Program-made: the position numbers and the translations under genes | Shown: in pieces, positions 25,743 through 34,583 of the stretch | How positions within the stretch are numbered: position 1 is the first letter of the stretch | Layout: every line of letters begins with the position of its first letter | Notes under the pieces: model-generated | The model's database searches: none | The model's input: the letters and a program-made list of their open reading frames with translations, nothing else | Told to the model about the DNA's origin: nothing | Assembly (NCBI GenBank): GCA_044463945.1 | Contig: JBIQLW010000006.1 | Location: 1 to 64,000, forward strand | Length of the DNA: 64,000 nucleotides | Direction of reading: 5' to 3' | From: 62-47 sp044463945 | Lineage (GTDB): Bacteria > Pseudomonadota > Alphaproteobacteria > Rhizobiales > Xanthobacteraceae

Positions 25743-26600
25743 TCAGTGCGCGGCGTGCGCCATGGTCTCGGCGCCGTGACCCCACACATAGATGCAGATG
25801 AACAGGAACAGCCACACCACGTCAACGAAGTGCCAGTACCACGCGGCAAATTCAAAGCCGAGGTGATGGGTCGGGGTGAAGTGGCCGGCATAGGCGCGGA
25901 ACAGGCAGACCAGCAGGAACACGGTTCCGATGAGGACGTGGAAGCCGTGGAAGCCGGTGGCCATGAAGAAGATGCCGCCATAGACGTTGCCGGCGAAGCT
26001 GAACGCGGCGTGCTGGTATTCGTAAGCCTGAACGCAGGTGAAGCAGGCCCCCAGCAGCACCGTGAGGATGAGGCCCCACTTGAGGCCGCGCCGATCGTTC
26101 TCCAGCAGCGCATGATGCGCCCAGGTGACGGTCGTGCCAGAGGTCAGCAGGATCAGGGTGTTGAGCAGCGGCAGGTGCCAGGGATCGAAGGTCTGGATAT
26201 CCTTGGGCGGCCACACGCCGCCGAACAGCGCCTCGCGGGTGACATGGACCGGGTCCGCCGGAAACAGCGCCGAGTTGAAATAGGCCCAGAACCAGGCGAC
26301 GAAGAACATCACCTCGGAGGCGATGAACAGGATCATGCCGTAGCGGTGGCTGATCTGCACCACGCGGGTGTGGTCGCCCTTGTGCTCAGCCTCGCGGATG
26401 ACGTCGCCCCACCACGCCGCCATGGTATAAAGCACGCCGATGATGCCGATGCCGAACACGATCGGCGCGGCTGAATAGAGGTGGTGCATCCACGAGATCC
26501 CGCCCACCGCCATGACGAACGCGGAGATCGAGCCGACCAGCGGCCACGGACTGGGATCGACAAGGTGGTAATCGTGGTGCTTAGCGTGCGCCGTAGCCAT
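25743..26600 (-). CDS. coxC: Cytochrome c oxidase subunit III
   Basis: 285 aa, seven-helix membrane subunit of the aa3 oxidase. It starts with KHHDYHLVDPSPWPLVGSISAF. Typical blocks are RYGMILFIASEVMFFVAWFWAYFNSALFP, WPPKDIQTFDPWHLPLLNTLILLTSGTTVTWAHHALL and ATGFHGFHVLIGTVFLLVCLFRAY, ending in FAAWYWHFVDVVWLFLFICIYVWG. It stabilises subunit I. It is last of the cox operon; a terminator follows. The gap to ctaG is 115 bp. Confidence 0.98.
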   Translation of the reverse strand: MATAHAKHHDYHLVDPSPWPLVGSISAFVMAVGGISWMHHLYSAAPIVFGIGIIGVLYTMAAWWGDVIREAEHKGDHTRVVQISHRYGMILFIASEVMFFVAWFWAYFNSALFPADPVHVTREALFGGVWPPKDIQTFDPWHLPLLNTLILLTSGTTVTWAHHALLENDRRGLKWGLILTVLLGACFTCVQAYEYQHAAFSFAGNVYGGIFFMATGFHGFHVLIGTVFLLVCLFRAYAGHFTPTHHLGFEFAAWYWHFVDVVWLFLFICIYVWGHGAETMAHAAH

Positions 26601-26715
26601 TTCAGTGTCTCCGTAAGGCGTGCCGGATCAGTCGGCACCTGTTCGTGTAGAAAATCAATCGCGCGCGATCAACCAGCGAACCGTTCGGCCGAGGTTGGAT
26701 CAGACAAACCTTGCA

Positions 26716-27351
26716 TTATAAATTTCCCTTGGCGGTATCCGTTTCCCCGGCGGCGACCGGCTTCGGGGCGACTTCGCGGATGGGGTAGAAGGTGTAGGAC
26801 AGGGTGATGGTGTTGAGATCGCGGTTGTCAGCGTCATTGACGATCGTCGGATCGATGTAGAACACCACCGCCATCTCGCGCTTCTCGCCCGGCCCGAGCG
26901 TCTGCTCGGTGAAGCAGAAGCAGTTGATCTTCTGGAAATAGGAGCCGGCCGTAAGCGGCGCGACGTTATAGGCCGCCTGCCCGCTGGTGGTGCGCGCCGC
27001 GGTGTTGGTGACGGTATAATAGGCCGTGACCACTTCGCCGATGCGGACATGGATCTCGGTCTTCTCCGGCTCGAACTTCCACGGTAGCCCGCCGCTGACG
27101 TTGGAATCGAAACGCACCGCGACGGTGCGATCGAGCGGAGCCCCGGCCGGGCCGGAGGTCGCCACCTGGGTGGTGCCGTTGAAGCCGGTGGCGCGGCAGA
27201 ACCAGTCGTAGAGGGGGACAGCCGCATAGGCGGCGCCGACCATGACGGCGACAAAGACGCCGCAGGCGGCCGCCACCATGACGTCGCGGCTCAACCCGCG
27301 ACGCTTGCGTGCCTCGGTCCGGTCGTTTTTCATCGGTTCGGGCGTCGTCAT
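26716..27351 (-). CDS. ctaG: Cytochrome c oxidase assembly protein CtaG (Cox11)
   Basis: 211 aa from the ATG at 27351. One N-terminal membrane helix (DVMVAAACGVFVAVMVGAAYAAVPLYDWFC) anchors a periplasmic immunoglobulin-like domain. The copper-binding CXC motif appears as KINCFCFTEQTL, followed by MAVVFYIDPTIV. Cox11/CtaG delivers copper to the CuB site of subunit I. It lies between coxC and a 53-aa membrane protein gene in the oxidase operon, the canonical place. Confidence 0.96.
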   Translation of the reverse strand: MTTPEPMKNDRTEARKRRGLSRDVMVAAACGVFVAVMVGAAYAAVPLYDWFCRATGFNGTTQVATSGPAGAPLDRTVAVRFDSNVSGGLPWKFEPEKTEIHVRIGEVVTAYYTVTNTAARTTSGQAAYNVAPLTAGSYFQKINCFCFTEQTLGPGEKREMAVVFYIDPTIVNDADNRDLNTITLSYTFYPIREVAPKPVAAGETDTAKGNL

Positions 27352-27442
27352 CTCAACCTGCCTTCCGACCTGCCCCACACACCCGCATCATATCCGCGAT
27401 CCCTGGCCTCGCCCTCATACGCTGCGGGACCGCTGCCCGCCG

Positions 27443-27604
27443 TCACATCGGACGGTTGAGAACCGCCGGTCCCTTCACCAGAGTAACCGCGAAAAACAGG
27501 ATGACCAGCACGCCGAGCGCCAGCGCGATCGCGATCGAGCGCTCCCGGCGGCGCTTCTTCTGCGCCTCGGTCAGGACGATCCCTTCCGGCTCCTTGTCAT
27601 CCAT
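27443..27604 (-). CDS. Small single-pass membrane protein of the cox operon (CoxF-like)
   Basis: 53 aa, read from the minus strand: starts MDDKEPEGIVLTEAQKKRRR and has one membrane helix (IAIALALGVLVILFFAVTLVKG), ending VLNRPM. An acidic N-terminus, an EAQKKRRRERS basic patch and one helix are the features of the small protein coded between ctaB and ctaG in many Rhizobiales (called CoxF or hypothetical). The ATG is 30 bp after the ctaB stop, with AAGGAG internal to the first codons but no clear site upstream. The role is probably oxidase assembly, inferred from position only. Confidence 0.85.
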   Translation of the reverse strand: MDDKEPEGIVLTEAQKKRRRERSIAIALALGVLVILFFAVTLVKGPAVLNRPM

Positions 27605-27634
27605 ATCCTGCTATCACGTCCCGCTATCAAACCT

Positions 27635-28576
27635 TCAGCCAAACCACGCAAGCGCCGCCGCGACGATCACCTCGATCAACAGGATCGCGAACAAAGCGAA
27701 CAGGTACACGAGCGAAAACCCGAACAACTGGCGCGCGGCCTTGAGCGCCGGGGCACCCTCGCGCTGGCGATAGACGTTGATCGCAAGCCACAGCATCCAA
27801 CCGCCGAGCGCGAGCGAGGCGACGCCGTAGATCGCGTCGAAATAGCCCAGAGGCCACGGTGCCGTCGCCACGGCCACCAGCACCACCGTGTAGAGCAGGA
27901 TCTGCAACCGCGTCGTGTCGGGACCGGCGACCACCGGAAGCATCGGCACGCCGGCGCGCGCGTAGTCGTCGCTGCGGAACAGGGCCAGCGCCCAGAAATG
28001 CGGCGGCGTCCAGAAAAAGATGATGAGGAACAAAAGGATCGGCTCGACCGCCAGCGAACCGGTCGCCGCCGCCCACGCCACCACCGGCGGCAGCGCGCCT
28101 GCGGCTCCGCCGATCACGATGTTCTGCGCGGTCCAGCGCTTGAGCCACATCGTGTAGATCACGGCATAGAAAAAGATCGTGAACGCCAGCAGCCCGCCGG
28201 CCAGCCAGTTGACCAGCGTGCCCAGCGTCATCACCGAGAAGAACGACAGCGTCAGGCCGAACGCCAGCGCCTCCTGCGGCGTTACCCGGCCGGTCGGCAC
28301 CGGCCGCTTGGCGGTGCGCGACATCAGCGCGTCGATATCGGCGTCGTACCACATGTTGAGTGCGCCGGAGGCTCCGGCGCCGACCGCGATGCACAGGATC
28401 GAGGTCACCGCGAGCACCGGGTGAACGTGGCCGGGCGCGACCAAGAGGCCTACCAGCGCGGTGAACACCACGAGCGACATCACACGCGGCTTCAGAAGCG
28501 CCAGGTAATCGCCGACGCTCGCCTCGGATACGCGGGGCGGCGCCAATGCCATCGAGTGGTCTTCGACAATCGACAC
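27635..28576 (-). CDS. ctaB: Protoheme IX farnesyltransferase (haem O synthase)
   Basis: 313 aa from the GTG at 28576 (VSIVEDHS); another GTG four codons upstream is possible. It is a UbiA-type membrane prenyltransferase with about eight or nine helices that adds a farnesyl group to haem b, making haem O for the aa3 oxidase. The first Asp-rich motif is NMWYDADIDALMSRTAKRPVPTG; YLALLKPRVMSLVVFTALVG and IFFWTPPHFWALALF are further signatures. It lies directly after coxA, separated by a hairpin. Confidence 0.96.
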   Translation of the reverse strand: MSIVEDHSMALAPPRVSEASVGDYLALLKPRVMSLVVFTALVGLLVAPGHVHPVLAVTSILCIAVGAGASGALNMWYDADIDALMSRTAKRPVPTGRVTPQEALAFGLTLSFFSVMTLGTLVNWLAGGLLAFTIFFYAVIYTMWLKRWTAQNIVIGGAAGALPPVVAWAAATGSLAVEPILLFLIIFFWTPPHFWALALFRSDDYARAGVPMLPVVAGPDTTRLQILLYTVVLVAVATAPWPLGYFDAIYGVASLALGGWMLWLAINVYRQREGAPALKAARQLFGFSLVYLFALFAILLIEVIVAAALAWFG

Positions 28577-28642
28577 GACTGCTCTCACTTCCGTATCGGC
28601 TTAAAGCCGCGGTGACGTCACCGCAGCTCCTGCCCGACGATG

Positions 28643-28668
28643 CTGCGGCGTGCCGAGGCACGCCGCAG
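28643..28668 (-). other. Perfect intercistronic hairpin after coxA
   Basis: CTGCGGCGTGCC / GGCACGCCGCAG pair over 12 bp with only GA (TC on the minus strand) between the arms, starting 4 bp after the coxA stop. No T-run follows on the minus strand, so it is more likely an mRNA-stabilising or attenuating structure that sets coxBA above ctaB-ctaG-coxC expression than a true terminator. Confidence 0.7.
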
Positions 28669-28672
28669 GGGA

Positions 28673-30295
28673 TCACTTCACGCGCGGCAGCGTCTCGAAC
28701 TGGTGGAACGGCGGCGGCGACGACAGCGTCCATTCCAGCGTGGTGGCGCCGGCGCCCCACGGGTTGTCGGCGGCCTTCTCCTTGCGCGAGAACGCGACGA
28801 TCATGCCGAAAATGAAGATCAGCACGCTGAACCCCGAGATGAAAGCGCCGATCGACGACACGTAGTTCCAGCCGGCGAACGCATCCGGGTAGTCGATGTA
28901 GCGGCGCGGCATTCCCGACAGGCCGAGGAAGTGCTGCGGGAAGAACAGGATGTTGACGCCGATGAACATCACCCAGAAGTGAATCTTGCCGATGGTCTCG
29001 TTGTACATGTAGCCGGTGATCTTCGGGAACCAGTAATACCAGCCGGCGAAGATCGCGAACACCGCCGCAACGCCCATCACGTAGTGGAAGTGCGCGATGA
29101 CGTAGTAGGTGTCCTGCACCACGCGATCGATACCGGCATTGGCCAGCACCACGCCGGTGACGCCGCCCACCGTGAACACGAAGATGAAGCCGATCGCCCA
29201 CAGCATCGGCGTCTTGAACTGGATCGAGCCGCCCCACATGGTGGCGATCCAGGAGAAGATCTTCACCCCGGTCGGCACCGCGATCACCATCGTGGCGCCG
29301 GCGAAGTAAGCCTGCACCGTGCTGCTCATGCCCACCGTGTACATATGGTGCGCCCACACCACGAAGCCGATGAAGCCGATCGCCACCATGGCGTAAGCCA
29401 TGCCGAGGTAGCCGAAGATCGGCTTGCGGCTGTAGGTCGAGATGACGTGGCTGACGATCCCGAAGCCAGGCAGGATCATGATGTAGACCTCGGGGTGCCC
29501 GAAGAACCAGAACAGATGCTGGAACAGGATGGGGTCGCCGCCGCCGTCGGCCGCGAAGAACGAGGTGCCGAAGTTGCGGTCGGTGAGCAGCATGGTGATG
29601 GCGCCCGCCAGCACCGGCAGCGCCAGCAGCAGCAGGAACACAGTGACCAGGATCGACCAGGCGAACAGCGGCATCTTGTGCAGCGTCATGCCCGGAGCAC
29701 GCATGTTGAAGATGGTGGTGATGAAGTTGATCGCGCCGAGGATCGACGAGGCGCCCGCGATGTGCAGCGACAGGATCGCGAAGTCCACCGCCGGGCCCGG
29801 ATGTCCGGAGGTCGAGAGCGGCGCATACATCGTCCAGCCGGTGCCGGCGCCGTGCGCGCCCGGTTCACCCTCGACGAAGGCGGAAATCAACAGCAGCGCG
29901 AACGAGGCCGGCAGCAGCCAGAACGAGATATTGTTCATGCGCGGGAACGCCATGTCCGGCGCGCCGATCATCAACGGCACCATCCAGTTGCCGAAACCGC
30001 CGATCAGGGCGGGCATCACCACGAAGAAGATCATGATGAGGCCGTGATTGGTGACGAAGACGTTGTATTCGGTGTTCGAGAAGAACTGGACGCCGGGATA
30101 CATCAACTCAAGGCGGATGCCCATCGACATCAGCACCCCGAAGATGCTCGCGAACATCGCGAACAGCAGGTACAGCGTGCCGATGTCCTTGTGGTTGGTG
30201 GAGTACAGCCACCGCCGCCAGCCGGTCGGATGACCATGCGCGTGATCGTCATGCCCCTGGTGCGAATGAGCCGGTGTTGCCGCGGTGCTTGCCAT
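28673..30295 (-). CDS. coxA: Cytochrome c oxidase subunit I
   Basis: 540 aa, catalytic subunit of the aa3-type oxidase with twelve membrane helices. Conserved blocks include GTLYLLFAMFASIFGVLMS, NHGLIMIFFVVMPALIGGFGNWMVPLMIGAPDMAFPRMNN, the CuB/haem a3 region HLFWFFGHPEVYIMILPGFGIVSHV with the His-Tyr pair and K-channel, VWAHHMYTVGM and AHFHYVMGVAAVFAIFAGWYYW. The His-rich N-terminus (HSHQGHDDHAHGH) is notable but common in this group. AGGA precedes the ATG. It is the second gene of the operon, 83 bp after coxB. Confidence 0.98.
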   Translation of the reverse strand: MASTAATPAHSHQGHDDHAHGHPTGWRRWLYSTNHKDIGTLYLLFAMFASIFGVLMSMGIRLELMYPGVQFFSNTEYNVFVTNHGLIMIFFVVMPALIGGFGNWMVPLMIGAPDMAFPRMNNISFWLLPASFALLLISAFVEGEPGAHGAGTGWTMYAPLSTSGHPGPAVDFAILSLHIAGASSILGAINFITTIFNMRAPGMTLHKMPLFAWSILVTVFLLLLALPVLAGAITMLLTDRNFGTSFFAADGGGDPILFQHLFWFFGHPEVYIMILPGFGIVSHVISTYSRKPIFGYLGMAYAMVAIGFIGFVVWAHHMYTVGMSSTVQAYFAGATMVIAVPTGVKIFSWIATMWGGSIQFKTPMLWAIGFIFVFTVGGVTGVVLANAGIDRVVQDTYYVIAHFHYVMGVAAVFAIFAGWYYWFPKITGYMYNETIGKIHFWVMFIGVNILFFPQHFLGLSGMPRRYIDYPDAFAGWNYVSSIGAFISGFSVLIFIFGMIVAFSRKEKAADNPWGAGATTLEWTLSSPPPFHQFETLPRVK

Positions 30296-30378
30296 GTTCG
30301 TGTCCTGTCCTGCCGTCCCCGGACCTCGCGGTCCCGCCGCCCGTACCCGAGGGATGCGGGCGATCGAATCCTAAATCC

Positions 30379-31218
30379 TTACTGTTGTCCCGCCTGCGCC
30401 AAGGCGTAGGTCTTGACGTCCGACGATGCAAATTTCTTCTTCGCCGTCTCGACCCAGGCGGCGAACTCCTGATCGCTCACCACCCGCACCGCGATCGGCA
30501 TGAACGCATGGTCCTTGCCGCACAGTTCGGAGCACTGGCCGTAGAACATGCCGACCTTGGTCGCCTTGAACCAGGTTTCGTTGAGGCGGCCGGGCACGGC
30601 GTCGATCTTGATGCCGAATGCCGGCACCGCGAAGGAGTGGATCACGTCGGCGCCGGTGGTCTGCACCCGAACGATCTTGTTGACCGGCACCACCATCTCG
30701 TTATCGACCGCCAGAAGCCGCGGCTGCTTGTCCGCCGCCATCAGCGAGTCGAACTCGAATTTGCCGTTATCCGGGTAGGAATAGGTCCAGTACCACTGCT
30801 TGCCGGTCGCCTTGATCGTGAGGTCGGCCTTCGGAACGTCCACCTGCTCGAACAGCAGCCGGAACGAGGGAATCGCGATGCCCACCAGGATCATCACCGG
30901 AACGATGGTCCAGATCACCTCGATGACCGTGTTATGCGTCGTGCGCGAGGGTACCGGGTTCGACTTGGCGTTGAACCGCACCATCGCCACGATCAGCAAT
31001 ACCACCACCAGCAGCGTAATCAGGGTGATGATCCAGAACAGGAAGCTGTGGAACCAGTGGATGTTGTCCATCACCGGCGACGCCGACGGCTGCAACGACA
31101 ACTCCCACGGCGAGGGCTGGCCCGCTTCCGCAAACGCGACGCCGCCAACCGCCAGCGCGATCCCGATAATCGCCACCCCCAACAACCGCTGGCCGATCCT
31201 GCCCCTCGACATAGTCAT
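30379..31218 (-). CDS. coxB: Cytochrome c oxidase subunit II
   Basis: 279 aa from the ATG at 31218; GGAG lies 10 bp upstream. A signal peptide or first helix (RLLGVAIIGIALAVGGVAFA) is followed by two membrane helices (HSFLFWIITLITLLVVVLLIVAM and VIEVIWTIVPVMILVGIAIPSFRLLF) and the CuA cupredoxin domain. The aromatic patch is KQWYWTYSYPDNG and the CuA ligands sit in ADVIHSFAVP and YGQCSELCGKDHAFMPI. It accepts electrons from cytochrome c. It is first in the cox operon; 413 bp divergent from the IalB-like gene. Confidence 0.97.
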   Translation of the reverse strand: MTMSRGRIGQRLLGVAIIGIALAVGGVAFAEAGQPSPWELSLQPSASPVMDNIHWFHSFLFWIITLITLLVVVLLIVAMVRFNAKSNPVPSRTTHNTVIEVIWTIVPVMILVGIAIPSFRLLFEQVDVPKADLTIKATGKQWYWTYSYPDNGKFEFDSLMAADKQPRLLAVDNEMVVPVNKIVRVQTTGADVIHSFAVPAFGIKIDAVPGRLNETWFKATKVGMFYGQCSELCGKDHAFMPIAVRVVSDQEFAAWVETAKKKFASSDVKTYALAQAGQQ

Positions 31219-31631
31219 GCCGCTCGCGCTCCTTGTCATAGACCTCAAAAGCATCCGCCGCCCCGCGGGGCACGCGATGCCGGACGACGCCTCCGACGAT
31301 GAAGCCCCCTGGCCGGATCGTTAGAACGCATCGAAATCCTGCCTCTCAAACCATAATTCGCCGGTTCTCGCAATGCACTCGTGGGGGTGTTCCGGCGCAT
31401 TTGAAGGGATTGCCGGCGGGTCCCGCAAATCACCGCAAAACCGGATGATTTAACGCCTGCCGCCACCTCGGCGCTTGACAGCCGCACGCGCCGATGTACC
31501 CACAGGCAAACGGGTGTGTCGGAACCTGATTCGTCGGGGTCGCCGGCGCATTTTCGACCAGGCCTGCCTTCAAGGCGCCGTCATTGCCGTATCAGTCCAT
31601 CACCGGACAGACATTGAAGGGATCGACCCCG
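31219..31631. other. Divergent intergenic region between coxB and the IalB-like gene
   Basis: 413 bp. The minus-strand side should hold the cox operon promoter and the plus-strand side that of the IalB-like gene. I see no convincing gene here; open frames in it have no family resemblance or good ribosome binding site. No FNR/FixK-type TTGAT-N4-ATCAA box was found by eye. Confidence 0.4.
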
Positions 31632-32201
31632 ATGGGGCCTTCGAACCACACCCGGCACCCTCCCCGCCATGATCTTACCGCTCTCGCCCTGACGGCCAGG
31701 CGCCTCGCCCGCTGTCTCGGCGGCGCGGCGGCCGTTGCGCTATTGCTCGGAGCGGCAACCCCCGCTCTCGCCCAAGGCGCGGTCCGCTCGGTTCACGGCG
31801 ACTGGCAGATCCGCTGCGATACGCCGCCCGGCGCCAAAGCCGAGCAATGCGCCCTGATCCAGAGCGTGGTCGCGGAGGATCGCTCCAACGCCGGGCTCAC
31901 CGTTATCGTGCTCAAGACCGCCGACCAGAAAAGCAAGCTGATGCGGGTGGTCGCTCCCCTTGGCGTGCTGCTGCCGTCCGGCCTCGGCCTCAAGCTCGAC
32001 AACGCCGATGTCGGCCGCGCCGGCTTCGTGCGCTGCCTGCCCAACGGCTGCGTCGCCGAGGTGGTGATGGACGACAAGCTGCTGGACCAGATCCGCAACG
32101 CCAAGACCGCGACTTTCATCATCTTCGAGACGCCCGAGGAGGGCATCGGCTTTCCGCTGAGCCTGAACGGCCTGGCGGAAGGCTACGACAAGCTGCCGTA
32201 G
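31632..32201 (+). CDS. Invasion-associated locus B (IalB) family protein
   Basis: 189 aa from the ATG at 31632, preceded by GAAGGG; an ATG frame from 31584 is also open. Signal peptide LGGAAAVALLLGAATPALA is cut before QGAVRSVHGDWQIRCD. The IalB domain shows GDWQIRCDTPPGAKAEQCALIQSV, paired cysteines (RCD, QCALI; RCLPNGC), PLGVLLPSGLGLKLDN and a FETPEEGIGFPLSLNGLAEGYDKL ending. IalB proteins are periplasmic; in Bartonella they aid erythrocyte invasion, but in free-living rhizobia their role is unknown. Confidence 0.88.
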   Translation: MGPSNHTRHPPRHDLTALALTARRLARCLGGAAAVALLLGAATPALAQGAVRSVHGDWQIRCDTPPGAKAEQCALIQSVVAEDRSNAGLTVIVLKTADQKSKLMRVVAPLGVLLPSGLGLKLDNADVGRAGFVRCLPNGCVAEVVMDDKLLDQIRNAKTATFIIFETPEEGIGFPLSLNGLAEGYDKLP

Positions 32202-32340
32202 CGGCCCGGGAACGGCGCGGCGCTTCAATTCCGCGAGGCTGCCGTACGGAGGCGCCCTCCCCTTCGCCGGCGTCGGTGTCTATGTTCGGGATCACATAGT
32301 CCTTAAAGCACGCCTACGTCCGACGACCCTGGAGCCCGCC

Positions 32341-33768
32341 ATGATCGATCCCGCCGCCACCTCCCTGCTCGACCGTGCGAGACTCGATCGCGACCACGTC
32401 CGCCGCGAGGTGGCGCGCGGGCTGAGCGGGGCCGACGACGGCGAACTGTTCCTCGAATACAGCCAGACCGAGGCGCTCGCCTTCGACAATGGCCGGCTCA
32501 AGCAGGCCACCTACGACACCGCGCAAGGCTTCGGGCTGCGCGCGGTCAAGGACGATGCCGTCGGCTACGCCCATTCCTCCGACGTGTCGCTGCCGGCGCT
32601 GATTCGCGCCGCCGACGCGGTGCAGGCGGTGCGCGGCGGCTACCGGGGCACCTTCGCGGCGGCCCCGCCGCACACCAATGTCCGCCTTTACGGCGACGAC
32701 AACCCGCTCGACGCCCCCGGCTTCGAGGCCAAGGTCCGGCTGCTGTCGGAGATCGACGCTTATGTCCGCGACAAGGACCCGCGGGTGCGGCAAGTCTCGG
32801 TCAGCCTCGGCGCGACCTGGCAGGTGGTCGAAATCCTGCGCCCCGACGGCGAAAGCTATCGCGACATCCGCCCGCTGGTGCGGGTGAATATCTCTGTCGT
32901 TGCCGGACAGGGCGACCGTCAGGAGAGCGGCAGCAAGGGCTATGGCGGCCGCGAGGGCTATGCCCGCTTCATCGAAACCGGGGCGTGGCGCGAGGCCGCC
33001 GACGGCGCGCTGCGCGAGGCCATCGTCAACCTCGATTCGGTCCCGGCTCCGGCCGGCGAGATGGACGTGGTGCTCGGTCCCGGCTGGCCCGGCGTGATGC
33101 TGCACGAGGCGGTGGGGCACGGGCTTGAAGGCGACTTCAACCGCAAGCAGACCTCAGCCTTTGCCGGACTGATGGGCCAGCAGGTGGCGGCCAAAGGCGT
33201 CACCGTGGTCGATGACGGCACCATCGCCGCGCGGCGCGGCTCGCTGTCAATCGACGACGAGGGCACGCCGACCCACCGCACCGTGCTGATCGAGGACGGC
33301 ATCCTGGTCGGCTACATGCAGGACCGCCAGAACGCCCGGCTCATGAACATGAAACCCACCGGCAACGGCCGCCGCCAGAGCTACGCCCACGTCCCGATGC
33401 CGCGCATGACCAACACCTACATGCTCGCAGGCAACCGCGATCCGGCGGAAATTCTCGCCTCGGTCAAGAACGGCATCTTCGCCGCCAATTTCGGCGGCGG
33501 CCAGGTCGATATCACCTCCGGCAAGTACGTGTTCCAGTGTACGGAAGCCTATAAAATCGAAAACGGCAAACTCGGCGCACCGCTCAAGGGCGCGATGCTG
33601 ATCGGCAACGGCCCGACCGACCTCCATCGCATCAGCATGATCGGCAATGATCTCGCGCTCGATACCGGCATCGGCACCTGCGGCAAGCAGGGTCAGGGCG
33701 TGCCGGTCGGCGTCGGCCAGCCGACGCTGCGGATGGACCGCATCACCGTGGGAGGCACTGGGGGATGA
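32341..33768 (+). CDS. tldD: Metalloprotease TldD
   Basis: 475 aa, normal length. It is the large partner of the TldD/TldE(PmbA) heterodimer, which trims peptides and modified natural products such as microcins and helps CcdA turnover. The zinc motif HEXXXH is present in MLHEAVGHGLEGDFNRK. Further blocks are NVRLYGDDNPL, TVVDDGTIAARRGSLSIDDEGTPTHRTVLIEDGILVGYMQD and DITSGKYVFQCTEAYKIENGKLG. The stop overlaps the lepB start by 4 bp (ATGA). No tldE is in the window. Confidence 0.97.
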   Translation: MIDPAATSLLDRARLDRDHVRREVARGLSGADDGELFLEYSQTEALAFDNGRLKQATYDTAQGFGLRAVKDDAVGYAHSSDVSLPALIRAADAVQAVRGGYRGTFAAAPPHTNVRLYGDDNPLDAPGFEAKVRLLSEIDAYVRDKDPRVRQVSVSLGATWQVVEILRPDGESYRDIRPLVRVNISVVAGQGDRQESGSKGYGGREGYARFIETGAWREAADGALREAIVNLDSVPAPAGEMDVVLGPGWPGVMLHEAVGHGLEGDFNRKQTSAFAGLMGQQVAAKGVTVVDDGTIAARRGSLSIDDEGTPTHRTVLIEDGILVGYMQDRQNARLMNMKPTGNGRRQSYAHVPMPRMTNTYMLAGNRDPAEILASVKNGIFAANFGGGQVDITSGKYVFQCTEAYKIENGKLGAPLKGAMLIGNGPTDLHRISMIGNDLALDTGIGTCGKQGQGVPVGVGQPTLRMDRITVGGTGG

Positions 33769-34535
33769 GCACGGACACCTCTTCGGGCGCGAAGCCGCGC
33801 CAGAGCGGACGCTCGGCGCTGGTCCAGATCGCCGGCGTGGTGCTGGCGGTATTCGTGGCCAAGGGCGCGCTGGCCGAGCCGTTCTACGTCCCCTCGGCCT
33901 CGATGGAGCCGACGCTGTTGATCGGCGACGCGCTGGTGGCGTCGAAATTCCCCTACGGCTACAGCGCCGCGTCGCTGCCGATCCATGTCACCGTACCGGC
34001 CACCGCCCGCCTGCTCGGCCAGTTGCCCGCGCGCGGCGACATGGTGGTGTTCCGCTGGCCCGGCGACACCGCGCAGGTCTGGGTCAAGCGCGTGATCGGC
34101 CTGCCGGGCGACCGCGTCCAGATGCGCGACGGCCGACTCTGGCTCAACGGCCAGCCGGTCGCGCTTAAGGCGGACGGCACCGGCGACGCCGAACAAGGGA
34201 GCGGGGCCAGCGAGCGGGCCCGGCGCTATATCGAGACGCTGCCGGGCGGTGTGTCGCATCCCATTTTCAAGATGCGCCCCAACGGGGCGCTCGACAATAC
34301 CGCCGAGGTCACCGTGCCGCCCGGCCGCCTGTTCGTGATGGGCGACAACCGCGACAACTCCGCCGACAGCCGCGTGCCGGTCACCAACGGCGGCGTGGGC
34401 CTGCTGCCGGTGGCTGATCTGGTCGGCCGGGTCGATGCCATCGTCGGCTCGTGGGACATCGGCGTCAGCGACCAGCCGGTGTGGGCCTGGCCGTCGGGGC
34501 TGCGCCTGTCGCGCTTTTTCTCGCCGGTGCATTAA
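33765..34535 (+). CDS. lepB: Signal peptidase I
   Basis: 256 aa, one N-terminal membrane helix (SALVQIAGVVLAVFVAKGAL). The catalytic serine is Ser46 in YVPSASMEPTLLIGD and the general-base lysine is in VWVKRVIGLPGDRVQM. Box E, GDNRDNSADSR, is also present. It cleaves signal peptides of exported preproteins such as the outer-membrane and periplasmic proteins found here. A second signal peptidase is likely elsewhere, because the housekeeping lepB of this group usually neighbours acpS and rnc, from memory. It is coupled to tldD by an overlap. Confidence 0.94.
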   Translation: MSTDTSSGAKPRQSGRSALVQIAGVVLAVFVAKGALAEPFYVPSASMEPTLLIGDALVASKFPYGYSAASLPIHVTVPATARLLGQLPARGDMVVFRWPGDTAQVWVKRVIGLPGDRVQMRDGRLWLNGQPVALKADGTGDAEQGSGASERARRYIETLPGGVSHPIFKMRPNGALDNTAEVTVPPGRLFVMGDNRDNSADSRVPVTNGGVGLLPVADLVGRVDAIVGSWDIGVSDQPVWAWPSGLRLSRFFSPVH

Positions 34536-34583
34536 GGGAGCCGCCTGCTCCGCCCGGTGATGACCTGCGGACGATCGCGCGCC

